Assembly (NCBI GenBank): GCA_930367205.1
Contig: OV884015.1
Coordinates: 76,957,341-77,021,340, forward strand
Length of the DNA stretch: 64,000 bases
Source: Acanthosoma haemorrhoidale
Lineage: Eukaryota > Arthropoda > Insecta > Hemiptera > Acanthosomatidae
Direction of reading: 5' to 3'
In this document: in pieces, positions 1-7,459 of the stretch
Layout: every line of letters begins with the position of its first letter
Position numbering within the stretch: the stretch's first letter is position 1
Notes under the pieces: model-generated
What the model was told of the DNA's origin: nothing
Databases searched by the model: none
The model's input: the letters and a program-made list of their open reading frames with translations, nothing else
Translations under genes and position numbers: made by a program

Positions 1-1080
1 TTTCAAGTGCTGTAAAATATTTATTCAAAGACACAAATCAGTCTGAAAAGTTAAATATATATTCTTATAATTCCGTAATATGATTGCAAACAAATAAAAT
101 GCCTGGTTACTCCCCTGTTCCGATTGAAAATGTGACCTAGGCCTTCAAAATGAAGTATTGAATATTGATAAAATGATGCAAATATGCATGTATAAATGAG
201 ATAAATTCCAGTTTTGATTAATATGAGAACGTGGAGAGGGGGGAACAAGATAACCTTGACTTGAATCTAGAATCATGCATAATCTATACATTACATTAGT
301 TCGGCTTTAGTAAACCCTGACATCTGAAAGTTAATTAAAGTATAATGCACAGTCCAGTTCAATCAAGTAATATAGCAGAGCTTTGCTACAAATATATTAC
401 GAAGGAGTGACTATCTGCTTTCCAAACAAACAGAACCTCATTTCTCTTTTGAATAATATTACTACAGCTGTTTTCATTTTGAGGGTTTCATTAATCTCTA
501 TCACATGCTCCTTTCAACTACTTGTTGATATGATATTTATTCAAAACGTTCTGAGTGAAGAAAGCCAACGTTTATCACGTTCGTTTCACTCAACGGAATC
601 AAAATTATTCATCTCCATTTTTATACAAACACCAAGGAATTCGAATAAATCAACAAAAATCAATTTACAGCAGCTTTACTTTTTTAAATATTTTATTCGT
701 CGTTTTAATTAATTTTTTTTTTTCAAATTTTACTCAAACTAATTTCTCATCGTTGTTAGTTAGTTGTATTCATATAAATTTCCTGGATATCTTAATCTAT
801 CACCAAAAGTTTGTAACTAGATAATTGCAGCATCAATAGACAAGTTTCTGGCTCATTTATGCAAAATAAACAAATGGCATTAGACGGTTATACCCCAACT
901 GACTATCCTTGATTGGCTACCAGTTACTAATATTACTATATTCAATTTATACAATTTGATATTCAGTTGTTACAAAGATCCTTATTCTTGAAAACATTAT
1001 TGATTTTTAAGTAACATATTATATCCTTATTGCCTATTTTGTTTATATTATTGTTTCTATTGACCGACCCTTTATTCAAT
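1..1080. other. AT-rich spacer, no gene recognised
   Basis: I see only low-complexity AT-rich sequence and chance open frames of about 100 codons or less. No splice-flanked frame or repeat family was recognised. Confidence 0.5.
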
Positions 1081-1330
1081 TGTTTTTTTTTTGTTTTTTT
1101 TCTTTCATAGCCCCTTTAAATTTACAGATAATTATAGATCCTGAGGTGAATCTATTTACAAATTATTTTTGTATTTCCTGTAGCATCGCTACATTATATA
1201 CAGGTTTTGTTATTTTATAAAAATTATATAATGAATAAACAAGTATAATGATATACATTATACGTGACTGGACTAAACTGACTAATAAAGGTGATGGGGC
1301 TCACCTTTATTCAATTATGTACCCCTGCAC
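1081..1330 (-). mobile_element. LINE 3' tail (family B), minus orientation
   Basis: The T-rich tract at 1081-1103 is the reversed poly(A) end. The sequence up to about 1310 is the reverse complement of the 3' untranslated tail of the LINE at 47.05-48.19 kb. Shared blocks include one around the GTAGCGATGCTACAG hairpin and the GTGAGCCCCATCACC block at 1291-1305. No coding sequence remains, so this is an extreme 5' truncation, as is usual for LINE copies. The right boundary is uncertain by a few tens of bases. Confidence 0.75.
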
Positions 1331-1334
1331 CAAG

Positions 1335-2021
1335 GTATTAGTTTAGATAAAAAATCGTGGATTAACGGGAAGAGGCGTATCTCGACCCTTAACGCTGAGC
1401 TATAAAACATAAGGTGCACTGAGTATATGTATTATAAAACAGCTGAATATTCAATATATGTGTACACTAATCCTCTAATGATATAATAAGGAATAATCTG
1501 TAAATATACGTTCATTAATAATGTAGAAGGGAAACATATAAGCATTTAAAATTAATTATATTATATACAAAAACTTATTATTACAAAAAAAACCTGTAAA
1601 AATGAGAAATGTGAAAAACGGTGACAAACTCCGGGCTCCATTTAGGAATTAGTTTACCCTAGTATGGTTTCCTAACTTAACATAGAAATCTTGTGAAATC
1701 ATTAAACTGTGAAGCGGTAGGAAACAAATATATACTAGGTACCAACATACGATTTAAGACAAAACCATCCCTATCCAACAAATACGAAATACTGTGGTTA
1801 AAAATTTCCTTTTTTAAACTGTACTGTCACATTATTCAAATGGAGAAGGTGGAATCCTCCAGCTTTCCTTCCAGCAGAATACCCCAAAGGTTTTTTTCAT
1901 TTCATTTACTAGTATCAATATAATACAACTTGACCATATGGTGCACAAATATAACCAAGCATGGTTAACAGTACTCTCTTTGACCACAAGGAACACACAC
2001 ACACACACATATGTATATATA
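1335..2021. other. AT-rich spacer with (CA)n-(TA)n tract
   Basis: No gene recognised. It ends in a CA microsatellite (about 1992-2009) passing into alternating TA (2010-2024), which is the insertion site of the family 1 gypsy element. Confidence 0.5.
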
Positions 2022-2358
2022 TATAATGAGGTTTCACCTTTGGTGGAAATAGAGACTGGAATGCGGTTCTGAAAATACAACAGTTTATTTATAATCCGTA
2101 TTTACAATTTTAAACAAATTTACAAAACATTCATCTCACCTGAAAATACAACAGAAACGACATTAAAAGTCCTTATATCGGTATTTCAGGTTCTTTTTGA
2201 AAATTAAGTTAAAATAAAAACTTCGATTGTTTAAACAAATGATTCTATCTTTCCATGTGGTTAACAGTTAATTTAATTTCTTCGCTATCACAGCTGTCCG
2301 AGTTAGATGCTCAGCGGTGGCAAATATAAACTTAAGGAAAGCATGTGTTTTCTTTACA
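2022..2358 (-). repeat. 3' LTR of gypsy family 1
   Basis: In element orientation it runs from TGTAAAG at 2358 to ATTATA at 2022. It follows a polypurine tract directly. Compared with the 5' LTR it carries an extra short AATAAA-containing stretch (2084-2089) and lacks a 20-base block present at about 7013-7032. Confidence 0.92.
2069..2139 (-). promoter_or_regulatory. Intron-like segment inside 3' LTR (family 1)
   Basis: In element sense a donor-like CAG|GTGAGA starts at 2139 and an acceptor-like TGTATTTTCAG ends at 2069, 71 bases apart. The 15 bases CTGTTGTATTTTCAG occur both just before the donor and at the end of the segment. An AATAAA poly(A) signal (2084-2089) lies inside. Splicing is inferred from motifs only. 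Confidence 0.5.
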
Positions 2359-2373
2359 TCTCCCCCCCCCTTT
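2359..2373 (-). promoter_or_regulatory. Polypurine tract, family 1
   Basis: In element sense AAA, nine G, then AGA abuts the TGTAAAG start of the 3' LTR. This is the expected plus-strand primer position. Confidence 0.85.
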
Positions 2374-2418
2374 AGAAAAAAAAACAAAAAAAACACAAAT
2401 GACACCGTACGTAACCGT

Positions 2419-3042
2419 TCATTTATCAATAATCACTGGACACAGTTTCGTAATATGGTAGAGGTTCGATTCTGCTTTCCTGTGTCCTGTATCAACTTTA
2501 TAGATTGAATTGGAGATCTTCTTCAGAATATTATTAGGTCCAATCCTCAATTCTTCCAATTTTCTCCTACTTAATCGGTTTCCATTTTCCACGAAGACTC
2601 TGTCGCCTACTTCCATTATGTATTCTTTCCTATGCCGGTCGAATATTCTTTTATTATAATTATGTGATTTTATTGTGTTTTCAAGAGCAAGTTTCCTATC
2701 TCTTTCCAGGTCTTCTTTTGAACTTCGTGATATCAATTCGAGTGGTAGAATATTCACATTTTCGCCTTCCAAAAGATATTTTGGTGCAAACTTAGTGACT
2801 GTGTGTTCTGTTGCGTTATATTTTTCTACGCATTTGTGTGCAATAGTAGTCCACGCTGTTTTCTTATCACTTTCATTTATTTTACATCTTATCCTATTGA
2901 CTAAAGTTTGATTTAGCCTTTCGTTAAGTCCGTTTGAAAATGGTGCATCCACAGCAGTGAAAACCATTCTTATGTTCTCGTTCTTCAAAAATTGTTTAAA
3001 CTCTTTGGAATTTAAGCCAGGGTATTGGTCTGTTAACACCAC
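2419..3042 (-). pseudogene. Integrase C-terminal part, gypsy family 1
   Basis: This is the 207-residue downstream part of the integrase. It holds the second catalytic aspartate in LTDQYPG near its start, the catalytic glutamate in the NGLNERLNQT stretch (roughly residues 35-45) and a GPN variant of the GPY/F module near the C-terminus. It lies in the same frame as the upstream integrase piece ending at 3121. The break between them is therefore a nonsense codon (TAA at 3121-3123), not a frameshift, and the sequence across the gap still reads as integrase. The frame ends about 45 bases before the polypurine tract. Close homologues are the intact integrase C-termini of the two palindrome arms. 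Confidence 0.9.
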
Positions 3043-3120
3043 ACCAACAGTGTTATCTTGTGTGACTTTTTTGATTAGTGTTATAAAATCGCTGGAGCTT
3101 TGTGTTTTTGATGTTGTAAT

Positions 3121-3834
3121 TTAAGCGTATCTTGTGAAATGATCAACTAGGAGATGTAAGTATTTTTTTGTTGATCGTGATCCTCTAAAGCCTCCAATGG
3201 TATCAATAGATATAACTTCAAAGGGGCGTGTTGATGGACCTAAGTATGACATTAAACCATATTTTGGTTTCCTCCTTGATTTGTTTTTTAAACAAATTTC
3301 ACATTCATTACAAATTTGTTTAATGTTTTTGATAATATTTTTTGATGTGTAGAATGGTGTTATTTTATTTGTTACCTGGGTTCTCCCAATGTGGCAGTAA
3401 GTATTGTGGACATCCTTTATTAGAGTTTTGCTAAGTTGTTCTGATAGTACGATTTTTTTGCTTCTTTTATTCTTTTTGTAGTAAATTTCATTTTCCAATA
3501 TAAGTTTTCTAGTTTGTAAGTCTAGATTTGTGTTTTGGTCATTTTTTATATCTTCTAGGTTTATTAAAATGACTACTTTCAAAAAATCTTCAGTATTTTC
3601 ATAGGGTTCTAAAACCGGGTTTCGGCTTAAACAGTCTGCTTCTTGGTTCGATTTTCCCGGGTTATACTTGATTTTAAAATTATATTGAGATAAATAATAC
3701 ATCAAATCCCCTAGTTCTGCATCAGTTCTGGCTTTGATGTTCAAATTTTCTAATGGTTTATGATCCGAGTAGACTATAAATTCGTTTCCCATAAGCCAGT
3801 GCTGCCAATATTTCACAGCTTCCCTTATTGCCAA
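3121..3834 (-). pseudogene. RNase H C-terminal part plus integrase N-terminal part, family 1
   Basis: 237 residues. The start carries the end of RNase H (YSDHKPLENL, then the EADCLSR motif with an RNase H aspartate). The integrase HHCC zinc finger follows (His residues around HNTYCHIG, then CNECEIC). The first integrase catalytic aspartate sits in SIDTIGGF. Translation stops at a nonsense TAA (3121-3123) in the middle of the catalytic core. The upstream RNase H half is in another frame. The shift maps to runs of T (A in element sense) at about 3851-3868, where family 2 stays in frame. Confidence 0.9.
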
Positions 3835-4172
3835 ACACTCAAGGTATATTGCTTTTTTCTTTTTTGTGCTTCAGTTAACTTCTTTGAAAAGTAAGCAACC
3901 GGCTTACTGTCCCCATTTTTATCTTCTTGTTTCAGCACTGCTCCCACTCCTCTAATACTAGCATCCGTATAAATATTTATAGGTAGTTCAGGGTCAAAGA
4001 TATGTAGAATTGGTTCTGAACATAGCAATGCCTTTATTTGATCAAATGATTCCTTACACTCTGTGAACCATAAGAATTTCACATCTTTCCGTAACAAATT
4101 GTGTAATGGCTCCAGGATAATTGCACTGTGTGGTACAAATTTATGATGAAAATTTACTTTTCCTAGGAATTG
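3825..4172 (-). pseudogene. RT connection and RNase H N-terminal part, family 1
   Basis: This frame carries the RT connection region and the RNase H start with the catalytic aspartate in YTDASIRG. It remains open upstream to about 4172, although the first conventional start is near 4097. Frame is lost on both sides. The upstream loss is at a run of nine T (4180-4188) and the downstream loss is at about 3851-3868. Both lie in homopolymers, so sequencing or assembly error is a real alternative to genuine mutation. Confidence 0.88.
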
Positions 4173-5076
4173 ACGTATATTTTTTTTTCGTTTCTTGAAC
4201 TGGAAAGTTCTTGACAGCGGTTAAATAATCTTTCAGAGGCCTGATTGAATTGTTTTCTATTATATGACCTAAATATTTGGCATACTTATTTGCAAAAGTA
4301 CACTTCGAAAATTTTAGTCTAAAACCTTCTGTTAGAATTGCCTCCAGCAATCTTGATAGATGTAGTATATGCTCTTCAAAAGTTTTTGAAAAAATTAATA
4401 TATCGTCTATAAAATTTACTGCAAAATCAGAAAGTTTGTATTTTCTTATGATGTTGCTCAATATTCTTTGGAAAATAGCCGGAGCAGTCTTTAATCCAAA
4501 TGGGAGACATGTCCATTGAAAGTGACCTTGTTGTGTAACAAATGCAGTTTTGTATCTATCTTGAATTTTCAAAGGAATTGACCAAAATGCTGAATTTATG
4601 TCAAAAGTAAAAAAATATCTACAGTTCACAGTTTTTACCATCAAATCCTCAATCAACGGAAAAGGTTGTGATTGAGGGACGACAATTTTGTTCAATTCTC
4701 TGAAATCTATACATAGCCTTGATTTTTGTTCATCTTCTTTTTTATATGCCAGAGTAACTGGGGCAGCAAATGGGCTGTAAGATTCCTCAATCAAATTCTT
4801 CTCTAATAGTTTTGATATTTGGTTTTCTATTTGTCTTCTATCTTCCACTGTGCATCTGTATGGACGTTTATAACAGTATTTGTCCACCATCAAGTCAATA
4901 TGAGCTTTATAATGTTTTACAGTACCAACGTCATACTTATCTTTGGCGAAGACCGGTTTATATTTTTCTATCAACTTGTCAATTTCTATTTTTTGGTATA
5001 AATCTAGATGGTCTACTATAATTTCAAATTCATCTGTGTTAATATGTTCATTGAAATTGATTTCACATTTGTCCAT
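4141..5076 (-). pseudogene. Reverse transcriptase, gypsy family 1
   Basis: 311 residues with the RT core: the RLCIDFRELNK motif, the DINSAFWSIPL block containing the first catalytic aspartate, the LPFGLKTAPAIFQ block and the catalytic FIDD (a YxDD variant) in NFIDDILIFS. The last 15 residues are out of frame, because the true continuation lies in the frame that begins at about 4172. The N-terminus overlaps the protease frame by 14 bases in a different frame. In family 2 the equivalent region is one continuous frame, so this junction may be a frameshift mutation. A programmed shift cannot be excluded. Confidence 0.93.
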
Positions 5077-5551
5077 GTTTTTCAGAATTTAACAAAACAA
5101 AACCTTCATTTTGTTCACCTAGTTTATCAGGAATGTAATCATTTCCTGTTAAATTCGAATTGCTATTTTTTTTGTAGTTATTGTTTTTTATATCCTCTTC
5201 ATTTGAAGCCATTTTCTTGCTTTCTGGGTTGTTACATTGTATGATTTTTAATTCTTCATTTTGTATCAATTTGAAATGTTTGATACAATCCAAACCAATT
5301 AGAAAATCGTAGTTAAAGTTATCATTATCGACTACAAATATATCCATAACTCCCTCTATATTGTAGATTTTTATTTTTAGTGTTATCATACCTTTTGTTT
5401 TCTTCTCACCATTGATAGTCTTCAAGTTTACTATTTGTGTATTACTTGTATATTGTTTTGGCTTTATTTTCAGTAATTTCGCATTAATTAATGACACATT
5501 CGAACCAGAATCATAAATTCCAGAAACTTTCAAAGTATCATTTAATAGCAA
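5063..5551 (-). pseudogene. Retroviral-type aspartic protease, family 1
   Basis: 162 residues. The active site reads YDSGSN, a serine variant of the usual DTGS, and the later DFLIGLDCI block matches the glycine-containing C-terminal part of retropepsins. The frame follows gag directly: the gag stop TAA at 5552-5554 is in the same frame, so gag and protease are separated by a single stop codon. Either this is stop readthrough or the stop is a mutation. The C-terminal third is lysine- and asparagine-rich linker. The corresponding family 2 frame begins inside this domain. Confidence 0.85.
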
Positions 5552-6490
5552 TTAAACTTTGATCAATGGTGGCACCTCTAGTTTTTTTGGATTCTTCTCA
5601 TTCAGTTCAATTTCCAATTCAGAGTTATTCACAGATTTCAGAGCTGCTTTTTGATTTTTCTCTTTAAACCAACAATTTTCCTCAGGATGGTAAAATCGTT
5701 TCCCTTTTTTCTCAACACAGATTCGGCATGGCTTTTTTTCTTCAATATGTTTAAATTTTGAGTCAGAATATATAACACATTTTTTGCTATATTTATTCTT
5801 CTCAACAAGATGTTCTAATTTCCCTATTTCATTGTACAGATCTTCCGTTCCTTTTAAAGGTGCTCTGTTAATTTTATCAGCCACATTATTAGGTAAACCG
5901 CAAGCTATAAGGTCTATACATGTCCCAGTATCAATTGATTTCCTTACTTCAAGCAATAATTTTTCCTTTTTTAGAGCATATTCAAGCAATGAGCCCCCTT
6001 GATATTTAAAGGCGAGAGCATATCTAATGGGTGACCACCCTTTGTTTGCAAAAGTCTCACAAAAATATTTTTCCCATGTGTCCCATTCAGATTCCACTGT
6101 AAGTTTCATTAACATGCAGCTGTACCACTCCATACCCGAGTATTCCAGAAAATGTTTTAAAATTTCAATCTTCTTTTTGTCGTCGTCGATTTGGAAACGT
6201 TGACATTCTGTATTAAAAAACCCAATCCACTGGTTTGCATTTTGGCTTCTACCCGAAAATTTATCTATCATGAAATCTTTTGATATTTTACCTAAATTTT
6301 TTGTTTCAGATTTTGTTTGGTTATCGTCTAGAAATTTCTCCAATAGTTTTTCTAGCGTTTGACCACTAGGTTTATGTTCTGTAGTACCTGATTTTTTGAT
6401 ATTTTCCTCTAGGTAGATATCATTAAATTGTAAATTATTTTCATTATCTAAGTACACATTTTTGATAAATTCCCCGTTAAGGTTATCCAT
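5552..6490 (-). CDS. Gag (capsid/nucleocapsid), family 1
   Basis: 312 residues, uninterrupted. The middle resembles a gypsy-type capsid domain: aromatic-rich helices around NQWIGFFNTECQRF and WDTWEKYFCETFA. Near residues 250-275 is one zinc-knuckle-like motif with CRIC, then His nine residues later and Cys after four more (CX2CX9HX4C), looser than the usual CX2CX4HX4C. It ends at a TAA immediately before the protease frame. The true N-terminus may lie further upstream in the overlapping leader frame (to 6702), joined through an A-rich stretch at about 6490-6505. Confidence 0.8.
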   Translation of the reverse strand: MDNLNGEFIKNVYLDNENNLQFNDIYLEENIKKSGTTEHKPSGQTLEKLLEKFLDDNQTKSETKNLGKISKDFMIDKFSGRSQNANQWIGFFNTECQRFQIDDDKKKIEILKHFLEYSGMEWYSCMLMKLTVESEWDTWEKYFCETFANKGWSPIRYALAFKYQGGSLLEYALKKEKLLLEVRKSIDTGTCIDLIACGLPNNVADKINRAPLKGTEDLYNEIGKLEHLVEKNKYSKKCVIYSDSKFKHIEEKKPCRICVEKKGKRFYHPEENCWFKEKNQKAALKSVNNSELEIELNEKNPKKLEVPPLIKV

Positions 6491-6702
6491 ATTTTTCTTG
6501 TTTGATGTATTTTAGTTAATGATTTTTTTACCTTGGCATAGTTTGGAGTGTTTGTGATTTCTTGATGTAGATTTGCAGGTTGAAAATCGGGTGGTATTTC
6601 AAAAATCCGCCCATCAGGCGTAGCTATCGACGTAATGCACATAACATTTGATTTTCCATCTGCCGTTGGTTTTATAGCAAAATCAAACCTCAATTTCTCC
6701 AT
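6448..6702 (-). CDS. Leader ORF upstream of gag, family 1 (unrecognised)
   Basis: An 84-residue frame from the ATG at 6702 that overlaps the gag frame by about 40 bases. The open frame extends upstream into the LTR, but those codons cover the primer site and LTR end and are unlikely to be coding. The part from about residue 5 to 70 looks like ordinary protein (motifs around TPDGRIFEIPPDF). I do not recognise it. It may be the true N-terminus of gag, cut off by a one-base change in an A-run, or a separate leader protein. Confidence 0.5.
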   Translation of the reverse strand: MEKLRFDFAIKPTADGKSNVMCITSIATPDGRIFEIPPDFQPANLHQEITNTPNYAKVKKSLTKIHQTRKIWITLTGNLSKMCT

Positions 6703-6723
6703 ATCTCCTGAATTAGTTGCAGC

Positions 6724-6734
6724 TAATGTCGTTT
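6724..6734 (-). promoter_or_regulatory. Candidate self-primer binding site, family 1
   Basis: In element sense the 11 bases AAACGACATTA begin at the first base after the 5' LTR. They are the exact reverse complement of TAATGTCGTTT inside both LTRs (6862-6872 and 2155-2165). Nothing resembling a tRNA 3' end (TGG-type site) is seen there. The position and exact complementarity fit a Tf1-like self-priming site. Confidence 0.6.
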
Positions 6735-6781
6735 TATAATAAGGTTTCACCTTTGGTGGAAATAGAGACTGAAATGCGGTC

Positions 6782-6846
6782 CTGAAAATACAACAGTATA
6801 ATTCGTATTTACAATTTTAAACAAATTTACAAAACATTCATCTCAC
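6782..6846 (-). promoter_or_regulatory. Intron-like segment inside 5' LTR (family 1)
   Basis: The donor-like CAG|GTGAGA begins at 6846 and the acceptor TATTTTCAG ends at 6782, 65 bases. The same 15-base acceptor-like block precedes the donor. It lies 26 bases downstream of the start of the self-primer motif. Confidence 0.5.
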
Positions 6847-6861
6847 CTGAAAATACAACAG

Positions 6862-6872
6862 AAACGACATTA
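6862..6872 (-). promoter_or_regulatory. Candidate self-primer / transcript 5' end, family 1
   Basis: TAATGTCGTTT in element sense, the exact complement of the 11 bases after the LTR. If the element self-primes, the transcript should start at or close to 6872. Family 2 LTRs hold the near-identical TAATTGTCGTTTC at the same distance from their own intron-like segment. Confidence 0.5.
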
Positions 6873-7091
6873 AAAGTCCTTCGGTTCTTTTCGGTATTTC
6901 AGGTTCTTTTTGAAAATTAAATTAAAATAAAAACTTCGATCGTTTAAACAAATGATTCTATCTTTCCATGTGGTTAACAGTTAATTTAATTTATTCGCTA
7001 TCACAGCTGTCCGACCTGACATCTGGTGTCTATAGTTAGATGCTCAGCGGCGGCAAATATAAACTTAAGAAAAGCATGTGTTTTCTTTACA

Positions 7092-7107
7092 TATATATAT
7101 ATATATA
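7092..7107. repeat. (TA)8 tract between family 1 and family 2 elements
   Basis: Sixteen bases of alternating TA separate the outer end of the family 1 5' LTR from the outer end of the palindrome. It is the shared target of both insertions. Confidence 0.9.
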
Positions 7108-7423
7108 TGTAAGACAATTATTGAAGGTGGGGTGAATAAACTGAAATCAGTTTCTCTGTAAACAAAGTTAGCAATTTTATTCACTATATATTATATTATA
7201 ACAATTATTAATATTGATTTACACAATCTTACCTGTAAACAAAGAAACGACAATTACAGTTTCTAACTATCAATTCTCTATTTACACTATTTTATTTTAC
7301 ACACTATTATATGTTCTGTTATCTCACATAACCTTCTCTATCTGATAACTGATGCTCCATCTGGTGGGGGCCAGTGGAAGCAGCACGGCAAATTCAAATG
7401 AAACAGAGATCACTTTCATTACA
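7108..7423 (-). repeat. LTR of family 2, left end of palindrome
   Basis: 316 bases. In element sense it starts with TGTAATG at 7423 and ends in TCTTACA at 7108. It is the mirror of 12859-13174 and is preceded by the purine tract AGAGAGGGGAGA. Confidence 0.93.
7156..7232 (-). promoter_or_regulatory. Intron-like segment in left LTR, family 2
   Basis: A 77-base mirror copy of 13050-13126, with donor CAG|GTAAGA, acceptor TTTGTTTACAG and an internal AATAAA. Confidence 0.5.
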
Positions 7424-7459
7424 TCTCCCCTCTCTGAGGTGAAAATTCTTTGAAAATTT

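Larger units (their letters stand above)
2022..7091 (-). mobile_element. Ty3/gypsy LTR retrotransposon, family 1 (degenerate)
   Basis: A full-length element on the minus strand, about 5.07 kb. It has a 5' LTR (6735-7091), a candidate primer site (6724-6734), gag, protease, reverse transcriptase, RNase H and integrase, a polypurine tract (2359-2373) and a 3' LTR (2022-2358). The domain order PR-RT-RH-IN identifies Ty3/gypsy. There is no room for env between integrase and the 3' LTR. The LTRs differ by several indels (337 against 357 bases), so the copy is not recent. Coding is interrupted by one nonsense codon, at least three frame changes and a gag/pol stop. Both flanks are alternating TA, so the target duplication cannot be delimited. 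Protein similarity to family 2 at 7.1-13.2 kb is strong throughout pol. Confidence 0.95.
6735..7091 (-). repeat. 5' LTR of gypsy family 1
   Basis: Runs from TGTAAAG (7091) to ATTATA (6735) in element orientation. It matches the 3' LTR at 2022-2358 over its whole length apart from a few indels. It lacks the AATAAA found in the 3' copy. Its last shared base with the other LTR falls where the candidate primer site starts. Confidence 0.92.
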
